From RGIG9041 sp045612565 (lineage in GTDB: Bacteria > Bacillota > Clostridia > Oscillospirales > QAKW01), in the NCBI GenBank assembly GCA_045612565.1, contig JAZKZG010000023.1:1-14546 (forward strand): a stretch of 14,546 bases of DNA, written 5' to 3'. This document shows positions 1 to 7,900 of this stretch, in pieces; position 1 is the first letter of the stretch, and the number at the start of each line of letters is the position of its first letter. The notes beneath the pieces are model-generated. The model did no database searches. It had not been told where the DNA came from and was given only the letters and a program-made list of their open reading frames with translations. The position numbers and the translations under genes are program-made.

Positions 1-882
1 CATTCGTTCACAACCAAGCCTTCAGACAAACCGGCAGGTGACGGAGCATTCTATGTACAGTGTGATAACTGCGACGCAGTAAGTGACACAGTAACGGTAG
101 TAACAGCACCACCTTGCGTAACAAATACCGCAACAGGCAAGACATATTCATCAGTCACCGAGGCAATAAATGACGCAAAATCGGGCGAAACAGTAAAACT
201 TACCGCAGATGCAACCGCAGAAACTGTACTTGTAGCCCCCGGAGTAAGCGTTGACCTTGGCGGATTTAAACTCACAGTTGATTATCTCATCGGATTTAAC
301 GGAAGTAATGTCTTTGACAGCAACACATCAAACAAAGGCGGATTGTATGTTGCAAAAGACAAAGTGACACTCAGCCAAAACAACTTGCAACTTCCTATAT
401 ATGATGATGCAAACGGATGCTATACATTCTTGAAGATTAACCTTGCAAGAGCAAATAAGTTTGTATATTCAGACGGCAATTATACCGCAGAACCGGTATT
501 TGGTGATTCTGCAACAATCGCTAAAGGAATTTCAAAAATATTGTTTGCACAAGGCGCCGAAAAGAACGGTGTAAATGTGCGTATCCGCGTTTCGTGGGTT
601 GACAAAAACGGAACATACACCGCAACACAGGATTATACATTCAAAGACAGCGAAGTAAATAAAGTTGTAAGTAGTTTTACAGGTTCAAAGTATACTACAA
701 TCTTTGGCGCATCATTCAGCGAAGCGGTGCTGACCCAGGGCGAATCAATTGAAATTTCAACAATTGTAGACTCGGGTACAGGCGTTCAACTTTCGAGCGC
801 TACCACCACAATTGTCATTGAAAACGAAGACGGTGAAACACCTGACAATGGCATAGATCTCCCGTATGATGACTGGAATTAA
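1..882 (+). CDS. Large surface/secreted protein, C-terminal part (5' end outside window)
   Basis: The frame is open from base 1 to the TAA at 880-882, so 293 C-terminal residues of a longer protein are visible. The first ~30 residues (HSFTTKPSDKPAGDG, then YVQCDNCDA) resemble the short His plus Cys-x2-Cys modules repeated in clostridial surface proteins. Next comes a stretch (GKTYSSVTEAINDAKSGETV, then VDLGGFKLTV) typical of the start of parallel beta-helix or pectin-lyase-like regions. The last ~180 residues are beta-rich and rich in Thr, Ser and Asn, with no hydrophobic tail, LPxTG sorting signal or SLH domain, and end in an acidic tail (LPYDDWN). Any anchor must therefore lie upstream of the window. 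An intrinsic terminator follows after 22 bases. Family and extracellular location are inferred from composition and module style; the specific function, probably adhesion or glycan contact, is unknown. Confidence 0.75.
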   Translation, partial: HSFTTKPSDKPAGDGAFYVQCDNCDAVSDTVTVVTAPPCVTNTATGKTYSSVTEAINDAKSGETVKLTADATAETVLVAPGVSVDLGGFKLTVDYLIGFNGSNVFDSNTSNKGGLYVAKDKVTLSQNNLQLPIYDDANGCYTFLKINLARANKFVYSDGNYTAEPVFGDSATIAKGISKILFAQGAEKNGVNVRIRVSWVDKNGTYTATQDYTFKDSEVNKVVSSFTGSKYTTIFGASFSEAVLTQGESIEISTIVDSGTGVQLSSATTTIVIENEDGETPDNGIDLPYDDWN

Positions 883-904
883 GCCTAAAACAAAATAAAA
901 TTAC

Positions 905-944
905 AAAAACCTCCTGTGGTAATATAAAACCATAGGAGGTTTTT
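905..944 (+). terminator. Intrinsic terminator whose 3' arm contains a Shine-Dalgarno
   Basis: Bases 905-919 pair with 930-944 in a 15-bp stem containing one G.T wobble (916/933), with a 10-base A/T loop and a short T-run at 940-944. It closes the surface-protein gene. The 3' arm includes AGGAGG (934-939), fully paired with CCTCCT at 910-915, only seven bases before the ATG at 947. Confidence 0.85.
934..939 (+). promoter_or_regulatory. Shine-Dalgarno AGGAGG for the ATG at 947, buried in the terminator stem
   Basis: This is a perfect AGGAGG seven bases before ATG 947. On any transcript entering from upstream it would be base-paired in the terminator hairpin. Either it works only on transcripts beginning inside the hairpin, or the match is a by-product of the stem and the true start is downstream. 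Confidence 0.5.
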
Positions 945-946
945 AT

Positions 947-2221
947 ATGGCAAAAAAATTTAAAAATAATAATATTCTATTTATTTTACTTGTTTTTTCA
1001 TATATAATGAGCAAAAAAGGGGGGCAACTCTTGAAATTTCCTAAATTAAAAAATGCAGTTTTTTGCAGAACACTTTTTTATGTTATACCGCTCGGCATAA
1101 TTATCGCACCGTTTATTATTGTGGTTAGCCTTGGTTTTATATCCCAAATGGCAAAGACTTTAATTTGTTTGGGCTGGGCAATTGTTTTTACGATATATCT
1201 TATAAAAAACTTTGTGTTCATTTTGTTGGTTGATGGCACTCTCGCAAGGCTCCAATGCATAAGTACCGCAAGAAAACAATTTTTGTTGCCGGGTTCGTTT
1301 TGTGCTAAAACTTTAGACAAAAAAATATCGTGTTTTGGCAAAAAATGTGAGCCGAAAATAAACCATATTCTCCCTCACTTACTTCGTTATAAAAGTAAAT
1401 ACCCCATAACTGTATATTCAAGCGGTATCGAGGAGATAATTGCAACATACCGCACCGATTTTTTGGATAAAAACGGGTATGATCTTATTATAAAATCCGC
1501 AGTAGCAAATTCAAACGCACTAAAAGGTAAAAAGAAACATAAGATTGGGTTTGGAAAACCCCGTTTGGTCAGTGAACAAAAAAACGCGCCATTAAACCGC
1601 GTTACCATAGTATTTATATATGCAAAGCAGGTTGACGAAAGTTTAAAAGAAAATTTGTATGAAGTTGTATGTGAAAACGGCGGAGACGGATTTGACAATG
1701 CAATAATAAAGTGTGTTATAGATTTAGAAAATAACAGCTGCACCTTTGACAGTATGCGTGAGGTGTATCTTGGCTTTCAGTACCCTGTGAAAAACCGCGG
1801 AATCAAACTTATTCGTAAATGGTTGTTTAATGGCAAATTTCCCTTTGCCGAGTCTCCCTATACCACTGGCGACAGCATAGAGGGGCTTGACCTGGAACAA
1901 GATTTTTGGACTTTTTTGAAAACAATCCGCAAAGAACTTGTCACAGACGAAAAAAACACCACAAAGCGTTTTGAAAAAATGAATCACAAAGATATCATTT
2001 TTGAAGACGGATATGTGTATCTTAAATGGCAGGACTGCGGCGTGTGGCTTTGTGTCGATATTGACGAGCAAACAAAAACAGTACAACTTGAGGAATTTGA
2101 CAGTTGGGACTTTCCAAAATACAACAAAATTTCAAAAGATACCGTAAAAGAGACACAAAATCTTATCAGTACATACTTTGATAGTCTTGGCTACACGGTA
2201 AAATTTATTTCAATTGAATAA
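947..2221 (+). CDS. Unrecognised protein with N-terminal membrane segments
   Basis: This 424-residue protein was not recognised. Residues ~9-21 form a short hydrophobic stretch. Two longer hydrophobic segments follow (about 43-67 and 71-95, including VIPLGIIIAPFIIVVSLGF and LICLGWAIVFTIYLI). A soluble, mixed-charge region of about 320 residues comes next. The topology suggests a membrane hairpin with a large cytoplasmic or external domain. A C-terminal portion (EDGYVYLKWQDCGVWLCVDI) looks like a small antiparallel beta domain. The start is ambiguous: ATG 947 has a perfect Shine-Dalgarno, but that site is sequestered in the upstream terminator; TTG 1031 is in frame, six bases after AAGGGGGG, and would give 396 residues that keep both long membrane segments. 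No promoter is evident. The gene ends at a bidirectional terminator facing a convergent gene. No function is proposed. Confidence 0.7.
   Translation: MAKKFKNNNILFILLVFSYIMSKKGGQLLKFPKLKNAVFCRTLFYVIPLGIIIAPFIIVVSLGFISQMAKTLICLGWAIVFTIYLIKNFVFILLVDGTLARLQCISTARKQFLLPGSFCAKTLDKKISCFGKKCEPKINHILPHLLRYKSKYPITVYSSGIEEIIATYRTDFLDKNGYDLIIKSAVANSNALKGKKKHKIGFGKPRLVSEQKNAPLNRVTIVFIYAKQVDESLKENLYEVVCENGGDGFDNAIIKCVIDLENNSCTFDSMREVYLGFQYPVKNRGIKLIRKWLFNGKFPFAESPYTTGDSIEGLDLEQDFWTFLKTIRKELVTDEKNTTKRFEKMNHKDIIFEDGYVYLKWQDCGVWLCVDIDEQTKTVQLEEFDSWDFPKYNKISKDTVKETQNLISTYFDSLGYTVKFISIE
1017..1024 (+). promoter_or_regulatory. Alternative ribosome binding site AAGGGGGG for an in-frame TTG start at 1031
   Basis: This purine-rich run lies six bases before TTG 1031, in frame with the 947-2221 gene. 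It would be free of the terminator hairpin, so it competes with the ATG at 947 as the true initiation site. It is less canonical than AGGAGG. Confidence 0.35.
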
Positions 2222-2226
2222 ATGCG

Positions 2227-2257
2227 AAAAAAGAGAGAACTTTCGTTCTCTCTTTTT
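2227..2257. terminator. Bidirectional intrinsic terminator between convergent genes
   Basis: AAAGAGAGAAC (2230-2240) pairs with GTTCTCTCTTT (2245-2255) around a four-base loop, TTTC. An A-run lies on the left and a T-run on the right, so it can terminate both the rightward gene ending at 2221 and the leftward gene. The leftward gene's stop codon (2256-2258) overlaps the T-run. Confidence 0.85.
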
Positions 2258-3245
2258 ACTTGAACAGTCTTGCGGCGTTATTATAAAATAAATCTTCGAT
2301 TTGCGCTTCTTTAAGGTCGGCAAGAATACACGCCTGACGCGTTGCCATAAGGTTTTCGGTTGCGATGAGCCAGTTTTTAAGAGTGGTTTTTGATGCGAAG
2401 TTATCAAGGTCGTTTTGATAAATCCAATAAAAACTGTCGGCAAGTGAAATTGCCTTTCCTCTCGCGCGGCACACCATATAGTCACTGCCCCACATACAGC
2501 GCGAAATCCCCGCTTTTTTGATGATTGCAATCATTGCGGGTGACTCGCACACGGCTGAAAAATCAAACCACACATTTTCAAGATGTGCAACCTTATCCAC
2601 ATTTTCAACCGCTGTCCACGATGCAAATGAACGTGCCGCATGGGCAAGTATAAGCGTTGCATCGGGGTATCTTTTTGCCATTTCTATTATATACTTCTGA
2701 TTGCCCTCATCGGCAAGTGCCAAATCCTTTACCATATGCAAGGTGATCACCAGTTTGTGTTTATTTGCAACCTCCCAAGCGCTTTCGGGCAGATACTCGC
2801 CGATATCGCACTGGAACGTCTCTTTTTTTGCTGCAAACACGTGATAGCATTTAAGTCCCCTGATATTTGGGTGCAGGGCAATTCTTTTCTCAAGCGTGTC
2901 AACGGTATCGGTAGGGGATATTATAATTTCGCCGACATTGCCCTTGTCTTTGTTTAATTGATTTACTAAAAACTCGTCCGTTTTTGCAATATCACCCTTT
3001 GCGTCGGGATAACCAATGATGTTAAGCCGTAAGTTTTTTGGTTTGCAAAGAACAGTTGACATCTCCTCGATATATTTTTCTAAATCGAGGTTAAGCGCGT
3101 GTCCTGCAGACGCCAACAGCGAGGGCGTTAACTCAGTATTAAAAAGATGCGCGTGTGCATCAAAAATTTTATCGGGCAAAAAGTCTTTGAGCACTTTTAT
3201 TGCTTCAAAATCGTAATCGTTATAAATCATCTGTTTACCAAGCAT
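2256..3245 (-). CDS. Amidohydrolase-2 family metal-dependent hydrolase (TIM barrel)
   Basis: A complete 329-residue protein, typical in length for cytoplasmic amidohydrolase_2 enzymes (ACMSD/uronate-isomerase-like TIM barrels). Visible family marks are the HxH metal motif in FDAHAHLF (H31, H33), a Lys after strand 3 or 4 in GLKCYHVF (K132), H170 in ITLHMVKD, H202 in LAHAARSF, and the conserved Asp in MWGSDYMV (D255). The C-terminal YNNAARLF matches the usual NAxRLF ending. The set is consistent with an active metal-dependent hydrolase or decarboxylase; the substrate cannot be read from sequence. The start is chosen from AAGGAG (3255-3260, nine bases upstream); Met6 is a weaker alternative. 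It diverges from a phosphatase pair across a 114-base region with face-to-face promoters, which suggests shared function. It ends in a bidirectional terminator. Confidence 0.88.
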   Translation of the reverse strand: MLGKQMIYNDYDFEAIKVLKDFLPDKIFDAHAHLFNTELTPSLLASAGHALNLDLEKYIEEMSTVLCKPKNLRLNIIGYPDAKGDIAKTDEFLVNQLNKDKGNVGEIIISPTDTVDTLEKRIALHPNIRGLKCYHVFAAKKETFQCDIGEYLPESAWEVANKHKLVITLHMVKDLALADEGNQKYIIEMAKRYPDATLILAHAARSFASWTAVENVDKVAHLENVWFDFSAVCESPAMIAIIKKAGISRCMWGSDYMVCRARGKAISLADSFYWIYQNDLDNFASKTTLKNWLIATENLMATRQACILADLKEAQIEDLFYNNAARLFK

Positions 3246-3268
3246 AAAATCACTCTCCTTATACCCTC

Positions 3269-3297
3269 ACTTTATCATATGAAAATTTGTTTGTCAA
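3269..3297 (-). promoter_or_regulatory. Sigma-A type promoter for the amidohydrolase gene
   Basis: Reading leftward, TTGACA (3297-3292) is a perfect -35 box. A 17-base spacer follows, ending in an extended -10 TGA, then TAAAGT (3274-3269). The -10 hexamer is imperfect but the TG extension and spacing compensate. The predicted leader is short, about 17 bases, and contains AAGGAG. Confidence 0.65.
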
Positions 3298-3309
3298 CAA
3301 CTTGACAAA
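3290..3309. promoter_or_regulatory. Inverted repeat formed by two back-to-back -35 boxes
   Basis: TTTGTCAA-CAAC-TTGACAAA is a perfect 8-bp inverted repeat with a four-base centre. Each arm contains the -35 hexamer of one of the two divergent promoters. A dimeric regulator bound here would cover both -35 boxes at once. No regulator gene is present in the window. Confidence 0.55.
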
Positions 3310-3329
3310 TACCAAAAAAGTGATTTAAT
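3302..3329 (+). promoter_or_regulatory. Sigma-A type promoter for the phosphatase pair
   Basis: TTGACA (3302-3307) is followed by a 16-base spacer, an extended -10 TGA (3321-3323) and TTTAAT (3324-3329), one mismatch from TATAAT. The predicted start point near 3336 gives a leader of about 24 bases containing AGGGAG, seven to eight bases before ATG 3360. Confidence 0.7.
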
Positions 3330-3359
3330 TATATATAAATTATCTAGGGAGAATTTATA

Positions 3360-4196
3360 ATGGCAATCATAAAAAATAAAAATACTGATTTAAACAAAAA
3401 TTCACTTGATACGATATGTGCATCACTTGCATACGCAATGGGGATTGATACACTCGAAAAGGCGGCACCTGCCAATTTTGAACTGACAAATTACATAGAT
3501 AAGGTATTTGACGGCAAAAAGGCTGACCGTGTTGTTATGTACAACCCCGACGCTGTTGCACAGTGGATATATGAAAAATATCCGCAGTTTTTTACTAAAG
3601 TGCAAGAGAGCGCCGATATTGAGATTCCGCTTTGTACCGTTATGCCGTCAGTTACCCCCGTTTGCTTTGGGACAATGTATACAGGCGCACAGCCGAGTGT
3701 TCACGGCATACAAAAATACGAAAAACCCGTTATTACAATTGACACTATTTTTGACTCAGCTTTACGCGCAGGCAAAAAGGTAGCAATCATTACCTATGCC
3801 AAGTGCAGTATCAGCAGAATTTTTCTTGAACGCAACGTTGACTACTACCACTTTGAAGAGGGCAGTATTGCCGAAGTTAACGCAAAGGCTATGGAAGTAA
3901 TCCTGAAAGATGAGCATGATTTTATCGTAATCTATAACGGCAACTATGACTCGGTTATGCACAAAAAAGGTCCCGAGAGCATCGAGGCACTCGGTGAACT
4001 TGCAGTAAACTGCCACATTTTTACTGTTATTTCCGAGCTTATCAAGGAACATTGGCAACACCACAACACTTTAGTCGGTTTTGCAATGGACCACGGCTGT
4101 CACGAGATTGACGGCGGCTGCGGTTCGCATGGTCTTGATATGCCTGAGGACCTTAATATCATACATCTTTACAAAGGATATCCCAAAACAAAATGA
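3360..4196 (+). CDS. Alkaline-phosphatase-superfamily (phosphodiesterase/pyrophosphatase-like) protein
   Basis: A complete 278-residue protein. Superfamily motifs are in the expected order. VVMYNPDAV carries a candidate first metal Asp (D64). MPSVTPVCFGTMYTGAQPS followed by HGI matches the PSxTxPNH...TGxxPxxHGI block of nucleotide pyrophosphatase/phosphodiesterases, with T99 at the nucleophile position. D197 and H201 lie in YNGNYDSVMHKKGPES, D244/H245 in FAMDHGCH, and H257 in GCGSHGLD. The usual Asn of the TxPN block is missing (TPVC instead). The protein is short for the superfamily (often 350-500 residues), so it is a minimal core without caps or a signal peptide, and probably cytoplasmic. 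AGGGAGAA precedes the start. Its last four bases overlap the next gene (ATGA), implying translational coupling with the histidine phosphatase. The reaction is likely phospho-ester hydrolysis or phosphate transfer; substrate unknown. Confidence 0.85.
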   Translation: MAIIKNKNTDLNKNSLDTICASLAYAMGIDTLEKAAPANFELTNYIDKVFDGKKADRVVMYNPDAVAQWIYEKYPQFFTKVQESADIEIPLCTVMPSVTPVCFGTMYTGAQPSVHGIQKYEKPVITIDTIFDSALRAGKKVAIITYAKCSISRIFLERNVDYYHFEEGSIAEVNAKAMEVILKDEHDFIVIYNGNYDSVMHKKGPESIEALGELAVNCHIFTVISELIKEHWQHHNTLVGFAMDHGCHEIDGGCGSHGLDMPEDLNIIHLYKGYPKTK

Positions 4197-4750
4197 AAGT
4201 ATATGTAATCCGCCACGGACAAAGCGAAACAAATCTCAAAGGACTTTGGACAGGTTGGCTTGACGTAAATCTTACCCAAAAGGGTAGGGAAGACGCAAAA
4301 TGTGCAGGAGAATATTTAAAAGGCGTGAAGTTTGATAAGGTTTTTTCAAGCGACCTTATACGCGCTGTTGATACGGCAAAAATCGCAACAGGGTGCGAAC
4401 CTGAAAAATCAATGCTCCTTCGCGAGGTAAATATCGGTAACATTGCAGATAAGCCGCTTGATATTTTAACAGAGGAACAACGAAAACGTATTTGGCAGGA
4501 TGGCTATGTTGAGTTTGAAGGCGAAAGCCTTGACGAGTTCTCTGCACGTGTTGATAAATTTAAAGCATACCTTGAAACGCTTGATTGTGATAATGTAGCG
4601 GTGTTTTCACACGCGGGTTGGCTTCGGACAATGCTTGACAGTGTGGTGGGAGTGCGTTTGCCGAGAAAAAATGTCTGCTGTAATAACTGCACAGTTGCAA
4701 TTTTTGAGTATACTGACCAATGGAAATTACATAGCTGGATAAATCTATAA
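4193..4750 (+). CDS. Histidine phosphatase family (phosphoglycerate mutase-like) phosphatase
   Basis: A complete 185-residue cytoplasmic protein of branch-1 histidine phosphatase size. The N-terminal VIRHGQSETN carries the phospho-acceptor H8 with R7. R57 in SSDLIRAVDTA, E78 in LREVNIGN and H140 in FSHAGWLR complete the classical His-Arg-Glu-His active site. The length is below that of cofactor-dependent glycolytic phosphoglycerate mutase (about 230-250 residues) and its extra loops are absent, so a broad phosphatase (CobC/PhoE/GpmB-like) is more likely than a mutase. The start ATG at 4193 overlaps the stop of the upstream alkaline-phosphatase-like gene (ATGA), so the two are probably made together. 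A GC-rich terminator follows directly. The substrate is unknown; nothing in the context indicates cobalamin synthesis. Confidence 0.9.
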   Translation: MKVYVIRHGQSETNLKGLWTGWLDVNLTQKGREDAKCAGEYLKGVKFDKVFSSDLIRAVDTAKIATGCEPEKSMLLREVNIGNIADKPLDILTEEQRKRIWQDGYVEFEGESLDEFSARVDKFKAYLETLDCDNVAVFSHAGWLRTMLDSVVGVRLPRKNVCCNNCTVAIFEYTDQWKLHSWINL

Positions 4751-4751
4751 T

Positions 4752-4780
4752 AAAAGCCCCGAGATTTCTCGGGGGCTTTT
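4752..4780 (+). terminator. Intrinsic terminator of the phosphatase operon
   Basis: AAAAGCCCCGAG (4752-4763) pairs with CTCGGGGGCTTTT (4768-4780) with one unpaired G, a four-base loop and a terminal T-run. The next promoter's -35 box begins three bases later. Confidence 0.88.
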
Positions 4781-4782
4781 GG

Positions 4783-4811
4783 TTGACATAATAAAAAAAT
4801 AAGAATATAAT
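4783..4811 (+). promoter_or_regulatory. Perfect consensus sigma-A promoter for the giant surface protein
   Basis: TTGACA (4783-4788), a 17-base spacer and TATAAT (4806-4811) match the sigma-70/A consensus at all twelve positions. The predicted transcript start near 4818 leaves a leader of about 50 A/T-rich bases ending in the purine-rich GTGGGAG (4857-4862), seven bases before ATG 4870. Confidence 0.88.
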
Positions 4812-4869
4812 AGGAAAAAATAGTAAATATATAATTATTATAGAAATCATTGAAAGTGGGAGATAAAAA

Positions 4870-4956
4870 ATGAAAAGATTATTAGCCATAATATTATCGA
4901 TTATTATGATAATATCTGTTTTACCTGTGGGCTCACTGGGCGTATCAGCGAATGCT
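4870..4956 (+). other. Sec signal peptide coding segment
   Basis: Residues 1-29 have a basic start (MKR), a hydrophobic core (LLAIILSIIMIISVLPV) and a small-residue cleavage site (SANA then A), predicted between residues 29 and 30. Together with the SLH domains this supports export to the cell surface. Confidence 0.9.
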
Positions 4957-7900
4957 GCAACTACCGAGTTTGCGGGTGGTAGCGGTACAGAAGCAGATCC
5001 GTATCTTATAGAAACAAAATATCACTTGGATAATGTTCGTAATCATTTGAGTTCTAATTTCAAACTAATCAATGATATAGAGTTTACAGAAGCAGACTTT
5101 TTAGAAGACGGAGATTTTTACAACTATGGAGTTTGTTGGAAACCTATAGGTGATAAAACAAATAGTTTTACCGGTAATTTTGACGGTAATAATTATAAGA
5201 TTATAAACCTTAAAATTCGCAAAAAGAATTCTGAATACGTAGGACTGTTTGGATATGTTTATAATGGCAATGTTTCTAATTTGCATTTAGTAGATGTGGA
5301 TATTGAGGGAAAGAATTATGTCGGAAGCGTGTGCGGATACTTACATTCTGCTTCTGTCAGACAAAGCAGTAGCGTAAAATCAGCACACATAACTTCTTGC
5401 TATGCGTCGGGTAGCGTTGTTGGATATGGTGCCTATGCCGGTGGTATTTGTGGATATATGAATGGTATAGCATACCATATGGGAGCACCTGGCGGAAGTT
5501 CTACAGCGTATGCTGATGCTAAAATACAAAATTCTTTTAACGAAGCAAGTGTTAGCGGAACAGAGTATTCCGGAGGCATTGTTGGTTATGCGTCATCAGA
5601 AGGATGTACAATCGACTCCTGCATTAATAACGGTGTAATTTCTGCAACAAAGGCAGCCGGAGGAATTTTAGGATACTCCAATGGTGAAAAGGGAACATCC
5701 TATAGTATAGTTGGTTTTAAAGATGAATTAATAATGCGTTATTATTTTGAATACGCTATTCTTTCAAATTGTATCAACAAAGGAAATATAACTGCAAGTA
5801 AATGCGGCGGAATTATAGGTGATGCATACTACACTACGTATGGTTCAACCGGAACATACAATGGTGCCAGTAAATCATATAATATCGGAGCATTAACAGG
5901 TGATACTGTAGGTGGAATAATTCCCTGCAGTTTTAAAGGACAAATAGCAAACTGCTTTTATCTTGATTCAAGTTCAAACTCGTATTCAACTTCATATGGC
6001 ACCAGTGTGTCGGGTGATGATCTAAAGATAATTGAAACATTTACAAATTGGGATTTTGATTCCGTGTGGACAATGGATGGCGATAAAAACTACAAGTATC
6101 CCGAGTTACAATGTTTTACATTAAAAGGCGAGGTTGGAATCAGCGGTACAGTAGCGTATGATTCGACTGTCACTGCAGATTTAACTGATGTTGAAAAAAC
6201 CGACAGCAGTTTTACATACAAATGGTTAGTTGACAATATAGAAGTCGGAACAGGCGATTCATATAGAATCAAAGGCGAGGATGTTGGAAAACAACTTAAA
6301 GTAAAGGTTACAAGTTCAAATCCAATGAACAGTGGTACACTTGTGAGTGCACCGATTGTTGTAGCAAAGGCGCAAAATACTGCGGTTGCGGTTGATTCAC
6401 AATTAGTTATTCTTGGTGACACTTATTTTGAAATATCGATAGTTGATAATCAGGAATATAGTATTGACAATGCAAATTGGTATAAAAACCCACTTTTTTC
6501 GGGTCTTGAACCAAACAAAGAATACACCGTTTATTCCCGCGTTTCCGAAAGCGAACTTTATCTTGCGGGTGAAAGCAAAGCGGTACTCACTGTTACTACA
6601 AACCGCAGACCGCTTTCCGGTGCAGTTTCAATTAGCGGAATAAGCCGTTATGGCAGCACTCTTAATGCAAATATCAGTAATGTTACACCTCAAAATGCTA
6701 CCTATACTTATAAGTGGATGCGTGGCGATGCCGTTGTTGGCACCGGGGCATCTTATACCGTTGTTGCCGACGATATCGGACATTCTATAAGTCTTAGCCT
6801 GATAGGTAGCGGTGACTATACAGGTACTCTGTCTTCAGCACCTATTGTTTGTGAAAAAGCACTTGCAGGTAAGGCGAACGCACCTGTTACGGTAAGCATT
6901 ACCAACAATTCTGTCACTTTGGTAACTGTTAACGGTCACGAGTACAGTAAAGACGGTACAACCTGGCAAGACAGCCCTGTGTTTACAGGTTTATCACCTG
7001 CAACCGATTATAATTTCTATCAACGCATAAAATCAACCGATACTAATCTTACAGGTGAATGCAGTAATGCAACTACTGTTACTACATTTAAAAATTTGGG
7101 TCAGACTGCGCTTTCGCCCACAGTACAAACCAAAACAGGAAATTCAATAACACTTAACGAAGTTGTAGGTTACGAATACAGCAAAAACGGCACAACCTGG
7201 CAGGATAGCCCCGTATTTTTGGAACTTAGACCCTGTACCGAATATACATTCTATCAGAGAGTTAAAGAAACCGCTACAGACTATGCGGGTCCTGCAAGTG
7301 CGCCGTGCTTGGCAAGTACACTAAAAACACACGAATTTGACAACGCTTGTGATACAAACTGTAATATTTGCGGTGATGAGCGCATTGTTGACGGCCATAA
7401 AAAATACGCTTATTCGTTTGCTAACGCAACATCATACGCTTTTACTTTAAGCGACGGTGTATACAGTTCAACAAATAAATCGGATAGTTCTTCTGCAACT
7501 GCAACAATTACCGCACATGCAAACGGAACAATAAAAATTGAATACTTTACATCGACTGAGTCGAATTATGATAAACTTATCATAAAGCACAATGCCACCA
7601 CTAAGGTTACTGCGTCAGGAAGCACTGCGTGGACATCTGTTTCCATTGCTGTTGCAGCAGGTGATAAAATTTATGTAACATACAGCAAAGATTATTCACA
7701 GTCAAGCGGAAGTGATACAGTAGGATTTAAAATAGACTCAACTTCTTGTTTAATGTCTGCCGATAATGAGGACGCTACCTGTGAAGATGCAGTTATATGT
7801 GATATTTGTAAGGCTACTGTAAAAGCGGCACTTGGTCATGATTACAGCGGGGTTTGTGATACCTCGTGTAACACCTGTGGAAAAACACGTGTTGCAACGG

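Noticed and set aside
1003..1008. TATAAT as a promoter -10 for the 947-2221 gene
   Set aside because: No acceptable -35 box lies 16-18 bases upstream (best is TTTATT) and there is no TG extension. Chance is likely in such AT-rich sequence.
4193..4750. Glycolytic phosphoglycerate mutase
   Set aside because: At 185 residues it is too short for the cofactor-dependent mutase, and the context is a phosphatase pair rather than glycolysis.
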